In this document: piece after piece, positions 18,186-29,956 of the stretch
Position numbering within the stretch: the first letter of the stretch is position 1
Layout: each line of letters starts with the position of its first letter
Assembly (NCBI GenBank): GCA_002862545.1
Contig: PKDJ01000129.1
Location: 1 to 45,906, forward strand
Source of the DNA: Pseudomonadota bacterium
GTDB lineage: Bacteria; Myxococcota_A; UBA796; GCA-2862545
Reading direction: 5' to 3'
DNA: 45,906 nucleotides
Position numbers and translations under genes: made by a program
Notes under the pieces: generated by a model
The model's input: the letters and a program-made list of their open reading frames with translations, nothing else
What the model was told of the DNA's origin: nothing
Databases searched by the model: none

Positions 18186-18503
18186 ATGCGCATGCTCGTG
18201 ATGAGTGCGGCCGTGATGATGGCGGTGGGCTGTGGTTCGTCGAACCAGGAGTGGGTCTGCGACTGCACGACCAACACCGACAACTTCGCGACCGAGGTCT
18301 GTGGGACGACGGGTGACGCGGAGGAGGTCTCACAGGGCGATGCGGAGAGCATGGCCAAGGCGACCTGCGAGGCTGCCGACGAGGCGCATGGGCCCTGTGT
18401 CTGCGACTGTACGCTGCAGGATGCGCCCGACGATGGCTCGAACGAGTGCGATGTCGCGGGCGGCTCGACCTCGACCACGGGCACAGGCACGACGGGCACC
18501 TGA
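18186..18503 (+). CDS. Small Cys-rich lipoprotein
   Basis: The 105-residue product starts at ATG 18186 with GGAGG five bases upstream. MRMLVMSAAVMMAVGC is a lipoprotein signal, followed by three short Cys-containing blocks (VCDCTT, ATCEAA, CVCDCT) suggesting disulfides or metal binding. The tail is Gly/Thr/Ser rich (TTGTGTTGT). No family is recognised. Confidence 0.7.
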   Translation: MRMLVMSAAVMMAVGCGSSNQEWVCDCTTNTDNFATEVCGTTGDAEEVSQGDAESMAKATCEAADEAHGPCVCDCTLQDAPDDGSNECDVAGGSTSTTGTGTTGT

Positions 18504-18509
18504 TGGTGC

Positions 18510-18529
18510 CGGACCCCTGCCCGGGTCCG
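18510..18529 (+). terminator. Hairpin between the small lipoprotein gene and metH
   Basis: CGGACCC (18510-18516) pairs perfectly with GGGTCCG (18523-18529) around a six-base loop, just after the stop at 18503. TTGC follows rather than a T-run. It may end the upstream transcript or lie in the metH leader. Confidence 0.4.
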
Positions 18530-18593
18530 TTGCGCCCACTCGCAGGGGGGAGCCTCGCCGGATAGGCCCCCGCGCCTCGCAGGGAGGGCCCCC

Positions 18594-22247
<3,654 letters not shown>

Positions 22248-22257
22248 CGGAGGCCCC

Positions 22258-22926
22258 ATGTCGAGTCGCACCTGGCAGCTCCCCGAGGGGGTGCACCGTT
22301 GGCTCATCGATGCGACGGTGGACGAGCCCGAGGTGTGTCGGCGTCTGCGAGAGGAGACGGCCACCATGGAGTGGGCGCGGATGCAGATCTCGCCCGAGCA
22401 AGGGGCTTTCCTGACACTGCTCGTTCAGCTGCTGGGGGCGCGCCGGGTGCTCGAGGTCGGCACCTTCACCGGCTACAGCGCGCTGTGCATGGCACTGGCA
22501 CTTCCGGAGGACGGCGAGCTGGTCGCCTGTGATGTCTCGGACGAGTGGACATCGGTGGGCCGACGCTACTGGGACGAGGCCGGCGTAGGGCACAAGGTTG
22601 ACCTGCGGCTCGCCCCTGCGCTCGAGACGCTGGCCGCGCTGCGCGCCGATGGCGCAGACGGGACCTTCGACCTCGCGTTCATCGATGCAGACAAGGCCAA
22701 CTACCCGGCCTACTACGAGGCGGCGGTCGGGCTGGTGCGACCCGGTGGACTGGTCGCTGTCGACAATGCGCTGTGGAGTGGGGCGGTTGCCGACGAGGAG
22801 GACACCGAGCCCTCCACTGTTGCGATTCGCAACACGGTTGCAGCAGCGAAGAGAGACCCGAGAACCACTGGAATGCTGGTTCCAATCGGCGATGGCCTGC
22901 TCCTCGCGCGTGTCGCGGGCGGGTGA
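22258..22926 (+). CDS. Class I SAM-dependent O-methyltransferase (CCoAOMT-like family 3)
   Basis: The 222-residue product starts at ATG 22258, ten bases after metH, with CGGAGG upstream. The frame is open into metH, but that part is a shadow. It shows the SAM-binding motif LEVGTFTGYSALCMALAL, the acidic residue in ELVACDVSDEW, and the FIDADKANYPAYYE and VRPGGLVAVDNALWSGAV blocks of the metal-dependent caffeoyl-CoA/catechol O-methyltransferase family. The substrate cannot be named. Linkage to metH makes sense because every turnover makes S-adenosylhomocysteine, which is recycled through homocysteine. Confidence 0.9.
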   Translation: MSSRTWQLPEGVHRWLIDATVDEPEVCRRLREETATMEWARMQISPEQGAFLTLLVQLLGARRVLEVGTFTGYSALCMALALPEDGELVACDVSDEWTSVGRRYWDEAGVGHKVDLRLAPALETLAALRADGADGTFDLAFIDADKANYPAYYEAAVGLVRPGGLVAVDNALWSGAVADEEDTEPSTVAIRNTVAAAKRDPRTTGMLVPIGDGLLLARVAGG

Positions 22927-22933
22927 AGCATGA

Positions 22934-22964
22934 CGCCGAGGGGTGGACGATGACCCTCTCGGTG
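22934..22964 (+). terminator. Imperfect hairpin after the metH-methyltransferase pair
   Basis: CGCCGAG then GGGT (22934-22944) pair with ACCC then CTCGGTG (22953-22964) with one bulged T and one G-T pair, eight bases after the stop codon. No T-run follows. It could be a terminator-like stem. Confidence 0.4.
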
Positions 22965-22997
22965 GCTAATCACCGCGCAGCGCTCCGGAGCCATCGT

Positions 22998-23025
22998 CCG
23001 TTCCTTCGCTGCAGTGAAGGAATGG
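22998..23025. other. Twelve-bp stem hairpin with tetraloop in the 22927-23170 gap
   Basis: CCGTTCCTTCGC (22998-23009) pairs with GTGAAGGAATGG (23014-23025) around TGCA. All 12 positions pair, two as G-T on the plus strand. It lies about 150 bases upstream of the zinc-ribbon gene. The rest of the gap shows no convincing gene. Confidence 0.55.
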
Positions 23026-23170
23026 CCGCGGCACCCGACGATCCGGAGTGTCTACCAACGTTTGCGCGTCCCGATGCGGAGCTGGCAGCCCCTCATCCTG
23101 TCCCATCGACCGCGCGAGCGTCCACCACGCCGGAGCCTCACGAACAGCCGAGCCCAACGGAGCGAGCCGG

Positions 23171-23848
23171 ATGGCCTTCAAGTTCCTTTGTCCCAAGTGC
23201 AATGGAAACGACTTCAACATCGTGCGGGACAACCGCACGTTTACGCCGACGCGTGCGTTCGAGCTGATCTTCAGCTGTCGCTGCGGCAGACAGCTCTTCG
23301 GCGATCAGATTGAGCAGGAGTACGAGCGCCAGAAGCGCGCCTACGAGGCCGAGGCTGGCGAGCGCGAGCGGGCGGAGCGTGCGCGCATCCAGCGTGAGAA
23401 GGCCGAGGTGGAGCGCCAGGCGGCGATGCGCAAGGCGATGCTGTACCAGCAGCGCTACCGCGAGGAGCAGAGGCGCAAGGCCGATGCTCAGGAGGCCGAG
23501 CGCAAGGCCGAGCAGGACCGCCGCTGGCGTGAAAAGGTCGATGCCCTGCGCGAGAGCGACCCCACGGCCGAGCTTCCGGAGCGCGAGCCGCTGCCGCCTG
23601 CCGCCCCGGTCGACGAGGTGGAGCTGCCTGAGCCGCCGCCGGCCCCGCCAGAGGCCGAGCTTGCTGAGGGCGGTCCGGGCGTCGGACTCCCGGAGGGGCA
23701 CCCGATGCGGTGTGCTTGGGCCACCTGTGCGAATGAGCGGCGCAAGAACAGCAAGTACTGCAGCCGCAACTGCTCCAACAAGAACGCGCGGGCCCGGCAC
23801 AAGAAGCGCTCCGGAAAGAAGCGCAAGTCCAAGTCCGCAGCAGCCTAG
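23171..23848 (+). CDS. Zinc-ribbon / coiled-coil / C-terminal Cys-cluster protein
   Basis: The 225-residue product starts at ATG 23171 with GGAG about nine bases upstream. Residues 6-40 hold CPKC and later CRCG, a zinc ribbon. Residues about 45-130 are almost entirely charged and Ala-rich (EYERQKRAYEAE, RERAERARIQ, EERxQAA type heptads), a long helix or coiled coil. A Pro/Glu-rich linker follows, then a second cluster near residue 180-205 (CAWATC then YCSRNC) and a Lys/Arg-rich tail ending KKRKSKSAAA. No enzyme domain is visible. It resembles nucleic-acid- or ribosome-associated zinc proteins in layout only, and I do not recognise the family. Its stop overlaps the convergent mtaB stop in the bases CTAG. 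Confidence 0.75.
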   Translation: MAFKFLCPKCNGNDFNIVRDNRTFTPTRAFELIFSCRCGRQLFGDQIEQEYERQKRAYEAEAGERERAERARIQREKAEVERQAAMRKAMLYQQRYREEQRRKADAQEAERKAEQDRRWREKVDALRESDPTAELPEREPLPPAAPVDEVELPEPPPAPPEAELAEGGPGVGLPEGHPMRCAWATCANERRKNSKYCSRNCSNKNARARHKKRSGKKRKSKSAAA

Positions 23849-25059
23849 GCGCGAGCCACCAGCGCCCCGTCGCGCACACCCACGAGCTCCACGACCTCGA
23901 GGCTGTTCGGCGGTGCGTTCGTCGGGAGCACCGGCAGGAACGTGTCGGTCAGGCCACCGTGGCGTTCCCAGAGGACAGGGCGCGAGGTGCCGACGGCGGC
24001 CTGGAGCGCAGCACCTCGGAGATGGGCATCCAGGGCCCGAAGGTCCGCCGCGCGCTGGCGCACGATGGCGTGCGGCAGCTGCCCGGGCATTCGGGCGGCA
24101 GCCGTGCCCTCACGGGCGCTGAACGGAAACACGTGCAGACCCGAGAGCCCTGCTGCACCGAGCAACGCGCAGGTCGCAGCGTGGTCTTGGTCTGTTTCCC
24201 CCGGAAAGCCGGCGATGATGTCCGTCGTCACGAGCAGGTCGGAGCGCACTGTGCGCAGCTGCTCGAGGCGACGCAGGAAGTCGGATGGGGTGCCGCGACG
24301 GGCCATGCGCTTGAGCACGGCCCGACTGCCCGACTGCAGGGGCAGGTGAAGGTGGGGGCACAGGCGCGGGTGTCGAATGGCCTCCGTGAGTGCGTCGGTG
24401 AGCTTCCAGGGCTCGAGGGATCCAATTCGTAGGCGCGGCAGCTCGGTCTCGCTGAGCAGTGCGTCGACCAGTGTGGCGAGGTCGGTGCCGTGCTCCTCGC
24501 CGAAGCCACCGAGGTGAACGCCGGTCAGCACCACCTCCAGCGCACCCCCCTCCACCGCCCGTCGCACCTCGTCGACCACCTCGACGAGTGGACGGGAGCG
24601 CTCTGCACCGCGGGCAACGGTCACGATGCAGAAGGTGCAGCGGTTCCGGCACCCGTCCTGCACCTTGACGAACCTCCGCGTGCGGCGGTGACGGGTCAGC
24701 AAGAGACCGATGGGGTCTTCTGCGGGATGGGCAGCGAGGATCTGCTGGGCGAGGGTGTCCTTGTCGGCATTCGGGATCACCGTGTCGGCCTCGGGGACTC
24801 CGTCCGGATCGAGCGTGGCCGCACAGCCGGTGACCACGAGGGTTGCGCCTGGTGCCTCCCGTCGCAGGGCCCGTGCGCGCTTGCGCGACGTGCGGGCCGC
24901 CTTCGCGGTGACGGCGCACGTGTTGAGGACCACGATGTCTGCTACCGCCGGCCGGTCGACGAGCTGCGCGCCACCGCGGTGAAGAGCGACGGCCCAGGCG
25001 TCGCGCTCGGCCTCGTTGAGGCGGCAGCCGAGTGCCGTGAGGTGGACGGCGAGGGGCAC
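23845..25059 (-). CDS. mtaB: tRNA (t6A37) methylthiotransferase, MtaB-type radical SAM enzyme
   Basis: The 404-residue product belongs to the MiaB/RimO/MtaB family. The N-terminal UPF0004 domain supplies three cluster ligands, Cys12 (LGCRLN), Cys48 (NTCAVT) and Cys79 (GCAA). The radical SAM motif CRNRCTFC gives Cys137, Cys141 and Cys144. The LGCRLN start and the short TRAM-like C-terminus fit MtaB rather than MiaB. The family adds a methylthio group to N6-threonylcarbamoyladenosine at position 37 of tRNAs. Its GTG start directly follows the fhs stop (TGAGTG, no gap), so the two are probably translationally coupled. No separate ribosome-binding site is obvious. Confidence 0.88.
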   Translation of the reverse strand: MPLAVHLTALGCRLNEAERDAWAVALHRGGAQLVDRPAVADIVVLNTCAVTAKAARTSRKRARALRREAPGATLVVTGCAATLDPDGVPEADTVIPNADKDTLAQQILAAHPAEDPIGLLLTRHRRTRRFVKVQDGCRNRCTFCIVTVARGAERSRPLVEVVDEVRRAVEGGALEVVLTGVHLGGFGEEHGTDLATLVDALLSETELPRLRIGSLEPWKLTDALTEAIRHPRLCPHLHLPLQSGSRAVLKRMARRGTPSDFLRRLEQLRTVRSDLLVTTDIIAGFPGETDQDHAATCALLGAAGLSGLHVFPFSAREGTAAARMPGQLPHAIVRQRAADLRALDAHLRGAALQAAVGTSRPVLWERHGGLTDTFLPVLPTNAPPNSLEVVELVGVRDGALVARA

Positions 25060-26679
25060 TCAGAGACCCGTGATGACGCCGTCGACGACGCTGACCCCAT
25101 CAGAGGCGGGGCGTCGTGGCAGGCCGGGCATGCGGACCATGTCACCGGCGATGGCGACCACGAAGCCGGCACCCGTGGAGGGCAGCAGCCGCCGGACGGG
25201 AACGTCGAAGCCCGTCGGGCGGCAGCGCAGCTTGGGGTCGGCCGACAGCGAGGACTGGGTCTTGGCCACGCAGACGGGCAGGCGGTCCCAGCCGTTGCGA
25301 GCCATGCGCTTGAGGTCCCCCTTGGCGCGGCCGACGAAGACCACGTCGTTCCCACCATAGACCGTCCTCACGATGGCTCGGAGCTTCTCGGCGATGGTGC
25401 CGTCTGGAGGCGCGATGGGCGTGAGGGGGGTGGGGGACTTGGCGGCCTCCATCACCGCGTCGGCGAGCGGCAAGGAGCCCTCGCCGCCGCGAGCAAAGCC
25501 ATCGCTGATGGCGAAGCCCGTGCCCCAGGACTCGGCGGCGCGCCGGACCACGTCGATCTCGTCAGCCGTGTCCTCGGAGCGCTTGTTCAGCGCGATCACG
25601 GGGTTCTTGCCGAAGGCTCGGAGTGACTCGACGTGCTTGAGGAGGTTCGGGAGGCCGCCCTCGACACGGCTGGGGTCGGGCGTCGTGAGCTCGGCCAGCG
25701 ACGAGCCTCCGTGGTACTTCAGGGCGCGCACCGTGGCGACGAGCACGACGGCGACCGGGTCGATGCCGGCCAGCGGTGCCTTGATGTGGAGGAACTTCTC
25801 GCCGCCGAGGTCCATCCCGAAGCCGGCCTCGGTGACGGTCCAGTCTGCCAGGTGCCGCGCTACCCGGGTCGCCATCACCGAGTTGCAGCCGTGAGCGATG
25901 TTGGCGAACGGACCTCCGTGGACGATGGCAGGCGTGCCCTCGGTGGTCTGGACCAGGTTGGGCTGCATGGCGTCGACGAGGAGCGCGGCCATCGAGTCAG
26001 CGGCCTTGAGGTCACTCGCCGTGATGGCGTCGCCGCTCGGCCCGAAGCCGACGACGATGCGGCCGAGGCGAGACTTCAGGTCGTCGAGATCGCTCGCCAG
26101 GCAGAGCACGGCCATCACCTCGGAGGCCGCCGTGATGTCGAAGCCGGACTGTCGGGGCAGGCCGTTGCCTTGGCCCATGCCGACCACGATCTCGCGCAGG
26201 GCACGGTCGTTCATGTCCAGCACCCGACGCCAGGTGATGCGCCGAGGGTCGAGTGCGGGAGACTTGCGGAAGTGCAGGTGCGTGTCCACGAGGGCCGCCA
26301 GCAGGTTGTTCGCCGACGTGACGGCGTGCAGGTCGCCGGTCAAGTGGAGGTCGATGCGCTGTGAGGGCTCCAGGCGACACCTGCCGCCTCCCGTGCCGCC
26401 ACCCTTGACGCCGAACGTGGGCCCGAGGCTCGGCTCTCGCAGCGCACAGGCTGCCCGCTGCCCCCGCGCCGTGAGCGCCTGACCGAGGGCGATGCTGGTG
26501 GTCGTCTTGCCCTCTCCCGCGGGGGTCGGGGTGAGGGCGGTGACGAGGACGACCTTGCCCTCGCCCGCGGCGGGCGTCTCGAGCACGGCCGGGTCGATCT
26601 TGGCGGCGCCGGGCCCCCAAGGCGTCAGGTGCGTGTCGGTCAGGTCGAGCTTCGCGGCTACTTCGGTCAAGGGGAGCAC
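25060..26679 (-). CDS. fhs: Formate-tetrahydrofolate ligase
   Basis: The start is placed at GTG 26679 (539 residues), because GGAGG lies five bases upstream; an earlier GTG at 26685 overlaps that ribosome-binding site. The product carries the P-loop TPTPAGEGKTTTSIALGQAL, then REPSLGPTFGVKGG, the family's signature block, and LGGEKFLHIK. It makes 10-formyl-THF from formate, ATP and THF, feeding purine and formyl-methionine synthesis. The length is close to the usual 550-560. It lies 31 bases after the RND stop on the same strand, so it may be read from the efflux operon, and it is directly coupled to mtaB. MetH on the other side of the zinc-ribbon gene regenerates free THF. Confidence 0.95.
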   Translation of the reverse strand: MLPLTEVAAKLDLTDTHLTPWGPGAAKIDPAVLETPAAGEGKVVLVTALTPTPAGEGKTTTSIALGQALTARGQRAACALREPSLGPTFGVKGGGTGGGRCRLEPSQRIDLHLTGDLHAVTSANNLLAALVDTHLHFRKSPALDPRRITWRRVLDMNDRALREIVVGMGQGNGLPRQSGFDITAASEVMAVLCLASDLDDLKSRLGRIVVGFGPSGDAITASDLKAADSMAALLVDAMQPNLVQTTEGTPAIVHGGPFANIAHGCNSVMATRVARHLADWTVTEAGFGMDLGGEKFLHIKAPLAGIDPVAVVLVATVRALKYHGGSSLAELTTPDPSRVEGGLPNLLKHVESLRAFGKNPVIALNKRSEDTADEIDVVRRAAESWGTGFAISDGFARGGEGSLPLADAVMEAAKSPTPLTPIAPPDGTIAEKLRAIVRTVYGGNDVVFVGRAKGDLKRMARNGWDRLPVCVAKTQSSLSADPKLRCRPTGFDVPVRRLLPSTGAGFVVAIAGDMVRMPGLPRRPASDGVSVVDGVITGL

Positions 26680-26710
26680 GAACACCTCCGGAGGCAGGCC
26701 GAAGTGTAGG

Positions 26711-29700
26711 CTACTTGGCGGCGGCCGCGTCGTCCTCTACCGAATCTTCGGGGTCGCTGGGCGTGTCATCCATCAAGCCGACCAGCCAGGAGAAGAGGCC
26801 GACGGCGTCCTCGACCACCAGGTACAGCGCGGGCACGAGGACCAGGATGATGCCGGTCGCGAAGAGGACTCCGAACCCGAGGCTGATGGCCATGGGGATC
26901 AAGAACTTCGCCTGGACGCTCTGCTCCGCGATCATGGGTGCGAGACCGAAGAACGTGGTGAGGGAGGTGAGCAGGATGGGGCGGAGCCGGCGCGTGCCCC
27001 CCCACACGATGGCATCGAGTGCCGAGGCCCCGTGGGAGCGCCTCTGCTCGTTGGTCGCGTCGATCAGCACGAGAGAGTCGTTGATCACCACACCCGAGAG
27101 TGCGACGACGCCGAACATGCTGATGATCGACAGGGGGTACCCCATCAGCAGGTGTCCGAAGACGGCCCCGGCGAAGCCCATCGGGATGGCGGCCATGACG
27201 ACGGCGGGCTGCACGTAGCTCTTGAAGGGAACAGCCAGTAGCGTGTACATCACGAACAGCGCGAGGATGAAGCTGCGACCCAGTGCCGCGTTGGTCTCGC
27301 TCTGCTCGCGCTGCTGGCCTGCGAGCTCGACCGTGAGCCCAGGGTACTTCGCGCCGAGCTCGGCGAAGGTCTCGGCCTGCAGGATGGACAGCACCTCTTG
27401 TGCCGACTGCTGGCCGGGTCCGAGCTCTGCGCTGACGTTCACTTTCCGGACGCCACTCTCGCGCTGGATCGAGGTGGGGGCCTGGCCTCGGCTCAGCGCA
27501 GCGACGGCGCCGAGGGGAACGAAGCCGCCGGCCGGCGTCCGGATGCGCAGCCGCTCGAGGTCGTACTCGCTGGTTCGCTGTGCTTCGGGCAGGCGGACCA
27601 TCACCTTCAGCTCGTTGCGGTCGCGCTGCTCGCGGATGGCCTCGGCGCCGTAGAAGGAGGACCGAAGCTGCCTGGCGATGTCGTTCGAGGTCAGACCCAG
27701 CGTCTTCGCCATCGGCTTCAGGGTGAAGTCCAACTGCGGCTTGCCCGCGGCGTAGCCGTTGTTCACGTTCTTCAGCGCCGGGAACGACCGCAGGATGTCG
27801 GTCATCTCGCCGCTGGCGGCCTCGAGCACGTCGGTGTCGGAGTGGGCGAGCTGAACATCGACGGCGGCTCCCGCCGCAGGGCCGACTGAGCTGCTGAAGC
27901 TGATGGCCTCGAGCCCGGCGAGGTTGGGCATCTCGGCCTGCCACAGGTCTGTGAGCTGGGCTGCGGTGAAGTCACGCTGTGGGCCTGGGACGAGCTCCAG
28001 CTCCACCGTGACGAGGTGCCCACCCGAGGCGCGCGTGCCACCGCCCGGGCCGCCCGCGGCCGGTCCCGAGCCGACCAGGGCGAACATTCCCGTCACGGCA
28101 GGTCGGCCGTCCACGGACTCGATGGCCCGCCAGCCGGCCGCCTCGATCTCGTCGCGGACCGTCTCGGTGCGAGCCATGGCGACGCCGTACGGGAGGCGGG
28201 CAGAGACGGTCACCAGGTTGCCCTCGAGCTTCGGGAAGAAGCTGAAGGCCACCGTGCCGCTGGAGAGCAGGCCGATCGTCACCAGGAACAGAGCCAGACC
28301 TGCGGCTGCGGTGACGTAGCGGTAGCGCAGCGCGACGAGGAGGGCTGGTCGGTAGAACTGGTCGGTGAAGGTGGCGAGGCCGCGGGTCACCAGGCCCTGG
28401 AATGCGCGCACTGGTCGCAGGACAGGCGCCGAGAGGCGCTGCAGCAGCTGGGGTACGCGGATGTCGTGCGCCAGGTGAGCGGGGAGGACGAAGAAGCTCT
28501 CCAGCAGCGAGAAGGTCAGCACGCAGATCACGATGATCGGCAGGATGCGGAAGAGCTTTCCGGAGACGCCGGGCACGGTCAGCATCGGCGCAAACGCAGC
28601 GATCGTCGTCAGGATCGAGAAGGTCACGGGCACCGACATCTGGCGAGCGCCGTCGATGGCGGCCTGCATGAAGCTCTTGCCCCGCTTCGTGTGCTCGTGG
28701 ATGTTCTCTCCGACGATGATCGCGTCGTCGACGACCATGCCGAGCGTCACGATGAACGCGAACAGCGAGATCATGTTGATGCTGATGCCGGTGGCCGGCA
28801 GGACGAGCATCGTGCCGAGGAAGCTGATGGGGATGCCGAGTGCGACCCACAGAGCCAGCCGAAGCTCGAGGAACGAGGCGAGGACGCCGAGCACCAGCAC
28901 GAGCCCCATCGCCGCGTTTCGCACCAAGAGGTCGATTCGCTCGTCCAGCAGCACGCTGTCGTCGTCCCACACCACGACCTCGACCGTCTCGGGCAGGTCG
29001 GCGGAGAGGGAGTCGGCCAGGTCTCGGGTCGCGTCGGCGACGGCGGCCGGGGTCTCCGAGCCCACGCGATAGGCCTGGATGCGAACGGCCGGGCGACCGT
29101 TGAGGGTGTAGGCGAGGTCGGTGTCAGCGTAGCCGTCGGTCACCGTCGCGATGTCGCCGAGCCTCACCTCCGAGCCGTCGAGCGTGCTGCGGACGATGAG
29201 GTCTTCGAACTCGTGGCCGGTGCGGCGACGGTCGCTCACACGGACCAGCAGCTCTCCCCCCTCGGTCTTGAGGGACCCGCCGGGCAGCTCGAGGGAGCTG
29301 GAGCGCACCTGCAGCGCGATCTGCTCGAGCGTCAGTCCGAGGGACTCGAGTGTGGCCTGGGGCACCTCGATGCTGATCTCGAGTGGTCGGACGCCCATGA
29401 TGTCGGCCTGGGTCACGTCCGGAGACTCCAGGAGCTGGGCGCGGGCGCCCTCCGCAATGGCCTGGAGAGCCTGCAGCTCCACGTCGGCAGCGAGGATGAT
29501 CGACACCACGGGCTGCTTGCGGCTGACGATGGTGACGCTCGGCTCCTCCGCGTCGAGGGGAAAGGTCCGGATGCGGTCCACGGCGGTCTTGATGTCGGCC
29601 AGGACCCGGTCGGGGTCGGCATCGATCAAGATCTCGGCGTTGACCGAGCCTGCGCCCTCGGACGAGACCGACGAGACGCGCTTCACGCCGTCGATGCCTC

Positions 29701-29947
29701 GCACGGCCTCCTCGACGGCGAGCACGATGCCCTGCTCCACCTCCTGCGGAGAGGCGCCAGGGTACGGCACGGAGACGCTGATCACGTCGAGCGTGAACTC
29801 TGGAAAGACCTCCTGCTTGAGTGTTGGCACGGTCATCAGACCGCCGATCAGCAGAATCAGCATCAGCAAGTTGGCGGCGACCGGGTTCTTCGCCATCCAG
29901 GCAATGGCCCCGGTGGAGAGCAGCCCGTCCTGGTCGGAGTCCGACAT
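26711..29947 (-). CDS. RND efflux pump inner-membrane subunit (AcrB/MdtB-like)
   Basis: The 1078-residue product starts at an ATG with GGAGG five bases upstream. Its layout is that of a hydrophobe/amphiphile RND exporter: TM1 (LLMLILLIGGLM), a large periplasmic loop, TM2-6, a second half starting near LALFLVTIGLL, and TM8-12. Asp407 and Asp408 (GMVVDDAIIVG) match the numbering of the AcrB proton-relay Asp pair. In the TM10 block (GVVINDSLVLID) the position that is Lys940 in AcrB appears to be Asn. A Gly/Ala/Pro-rich loop (GSGPAAGGPGGG) sits in the second periplasmic half. It works with the adaptor and channel encoded just upstream; the exported compound is unknown. Confidence 0.93.
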   Translation of the reverse strand: MSDSDQDGLLSTGAIAWMAKNPVAANLLMLILLIGGLMTVPTLKQEVFPEFTLDVISVSVPYPGASPQEVEQGIVLAVEEAVRGIDGVKRVSSVSSEGAGSVNAEILIDADPDRVLADIKTAVDRIRTFPLDAEEPSVTIVSRKQPVVSIILAADVELQALQAIAEGARAQLLESPDVTQADIMGVRPLEISIEVPQATLESLGLTLEQIALQVRSSSLELPGGSLKTEGGELLVRVSDRRRTGHEFEDLIVRSTLDGSEVRLGDIATVTDGYADTDLAYTLNGRPAVRIQAYRVGSETPAAVADATRDLADSLSADLPETVEVVVWDDDSVLLDERIDLLVRNAAMGLVLVLGVLASFLELRLALWVALGIPISFLGTMLVLPATGISINMISLFAFIVTLGMVVDDAIIVGENIHEHTKRGKSFMQAAIDGARQMSVPVTFSILTTIAAFAPMLTVPGVSGKLFRILPIIVICVLTFSLLESFFVLPAHLAHDIRVPQLLQRLSAPVLRPVRAFQGLVTRGLATFTDQFYRPALLVALRYRYVTAAAGLALFLVTIGLLSSGTVAFSFFPKLEGNLVTVSARLPYGVAMARTETVRDEIEAAGWRAIESVDGRPAVTGMFALVGSGPAAGGPGGGTRASGGHLVTVELELVPGPQRDFTAAQLTDLWQAEMPNLAGLEAISFSSSVGPAAGAAVDVQLAHSDTDVLEAASGEMTDILRSFPALKNVNNGYAAGKPQLDFTLKPMAKTLGLTSNDIARQLRSSFYGAEAIREQRDRNELKVMVRLPEAQRTSEYDLERLRIRTPAGGFVPLGAVAALSRGQAPTSIQRESGVRKVNVSAELGPGQQSAQEVLSILQAETFAELGAKYPGLTVELAGQQREQSETNAALGRSFILALFVMYTLLAVPFKSYVQPAVVMAAIPMGFAGAVFGHLLMGYPLSIISMFGVVALSGVVINDSLVLIDATNEQRRSHGASALDAIVWGGTRRLRPILLTSLTTFFGLAPMIAEQSVQAKFLIPMAISLGFGVLFATGIILVLVPALYLVVEDAVGLFSWLVGLMDDTPSDPEDSVEDDAAAAK

Positions 29948-29956
29948 GCTGTCCTC

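Noticed and set aside
18504-18593. Possible SAH or cobalamin riboswitch in front of metH
   Set aside because: The leader is only 90 bases and I could not match the conserved cores; only a simple hairpin and a repeated CTCGCAGGG are visible.
22942-23170. A small protein gene in the gap after the methyltransferase
   Set aside because: Candidate frames have no ribosome-binding site, no recognisable domain, and overlap the zinc-ribbon gene in another frame.
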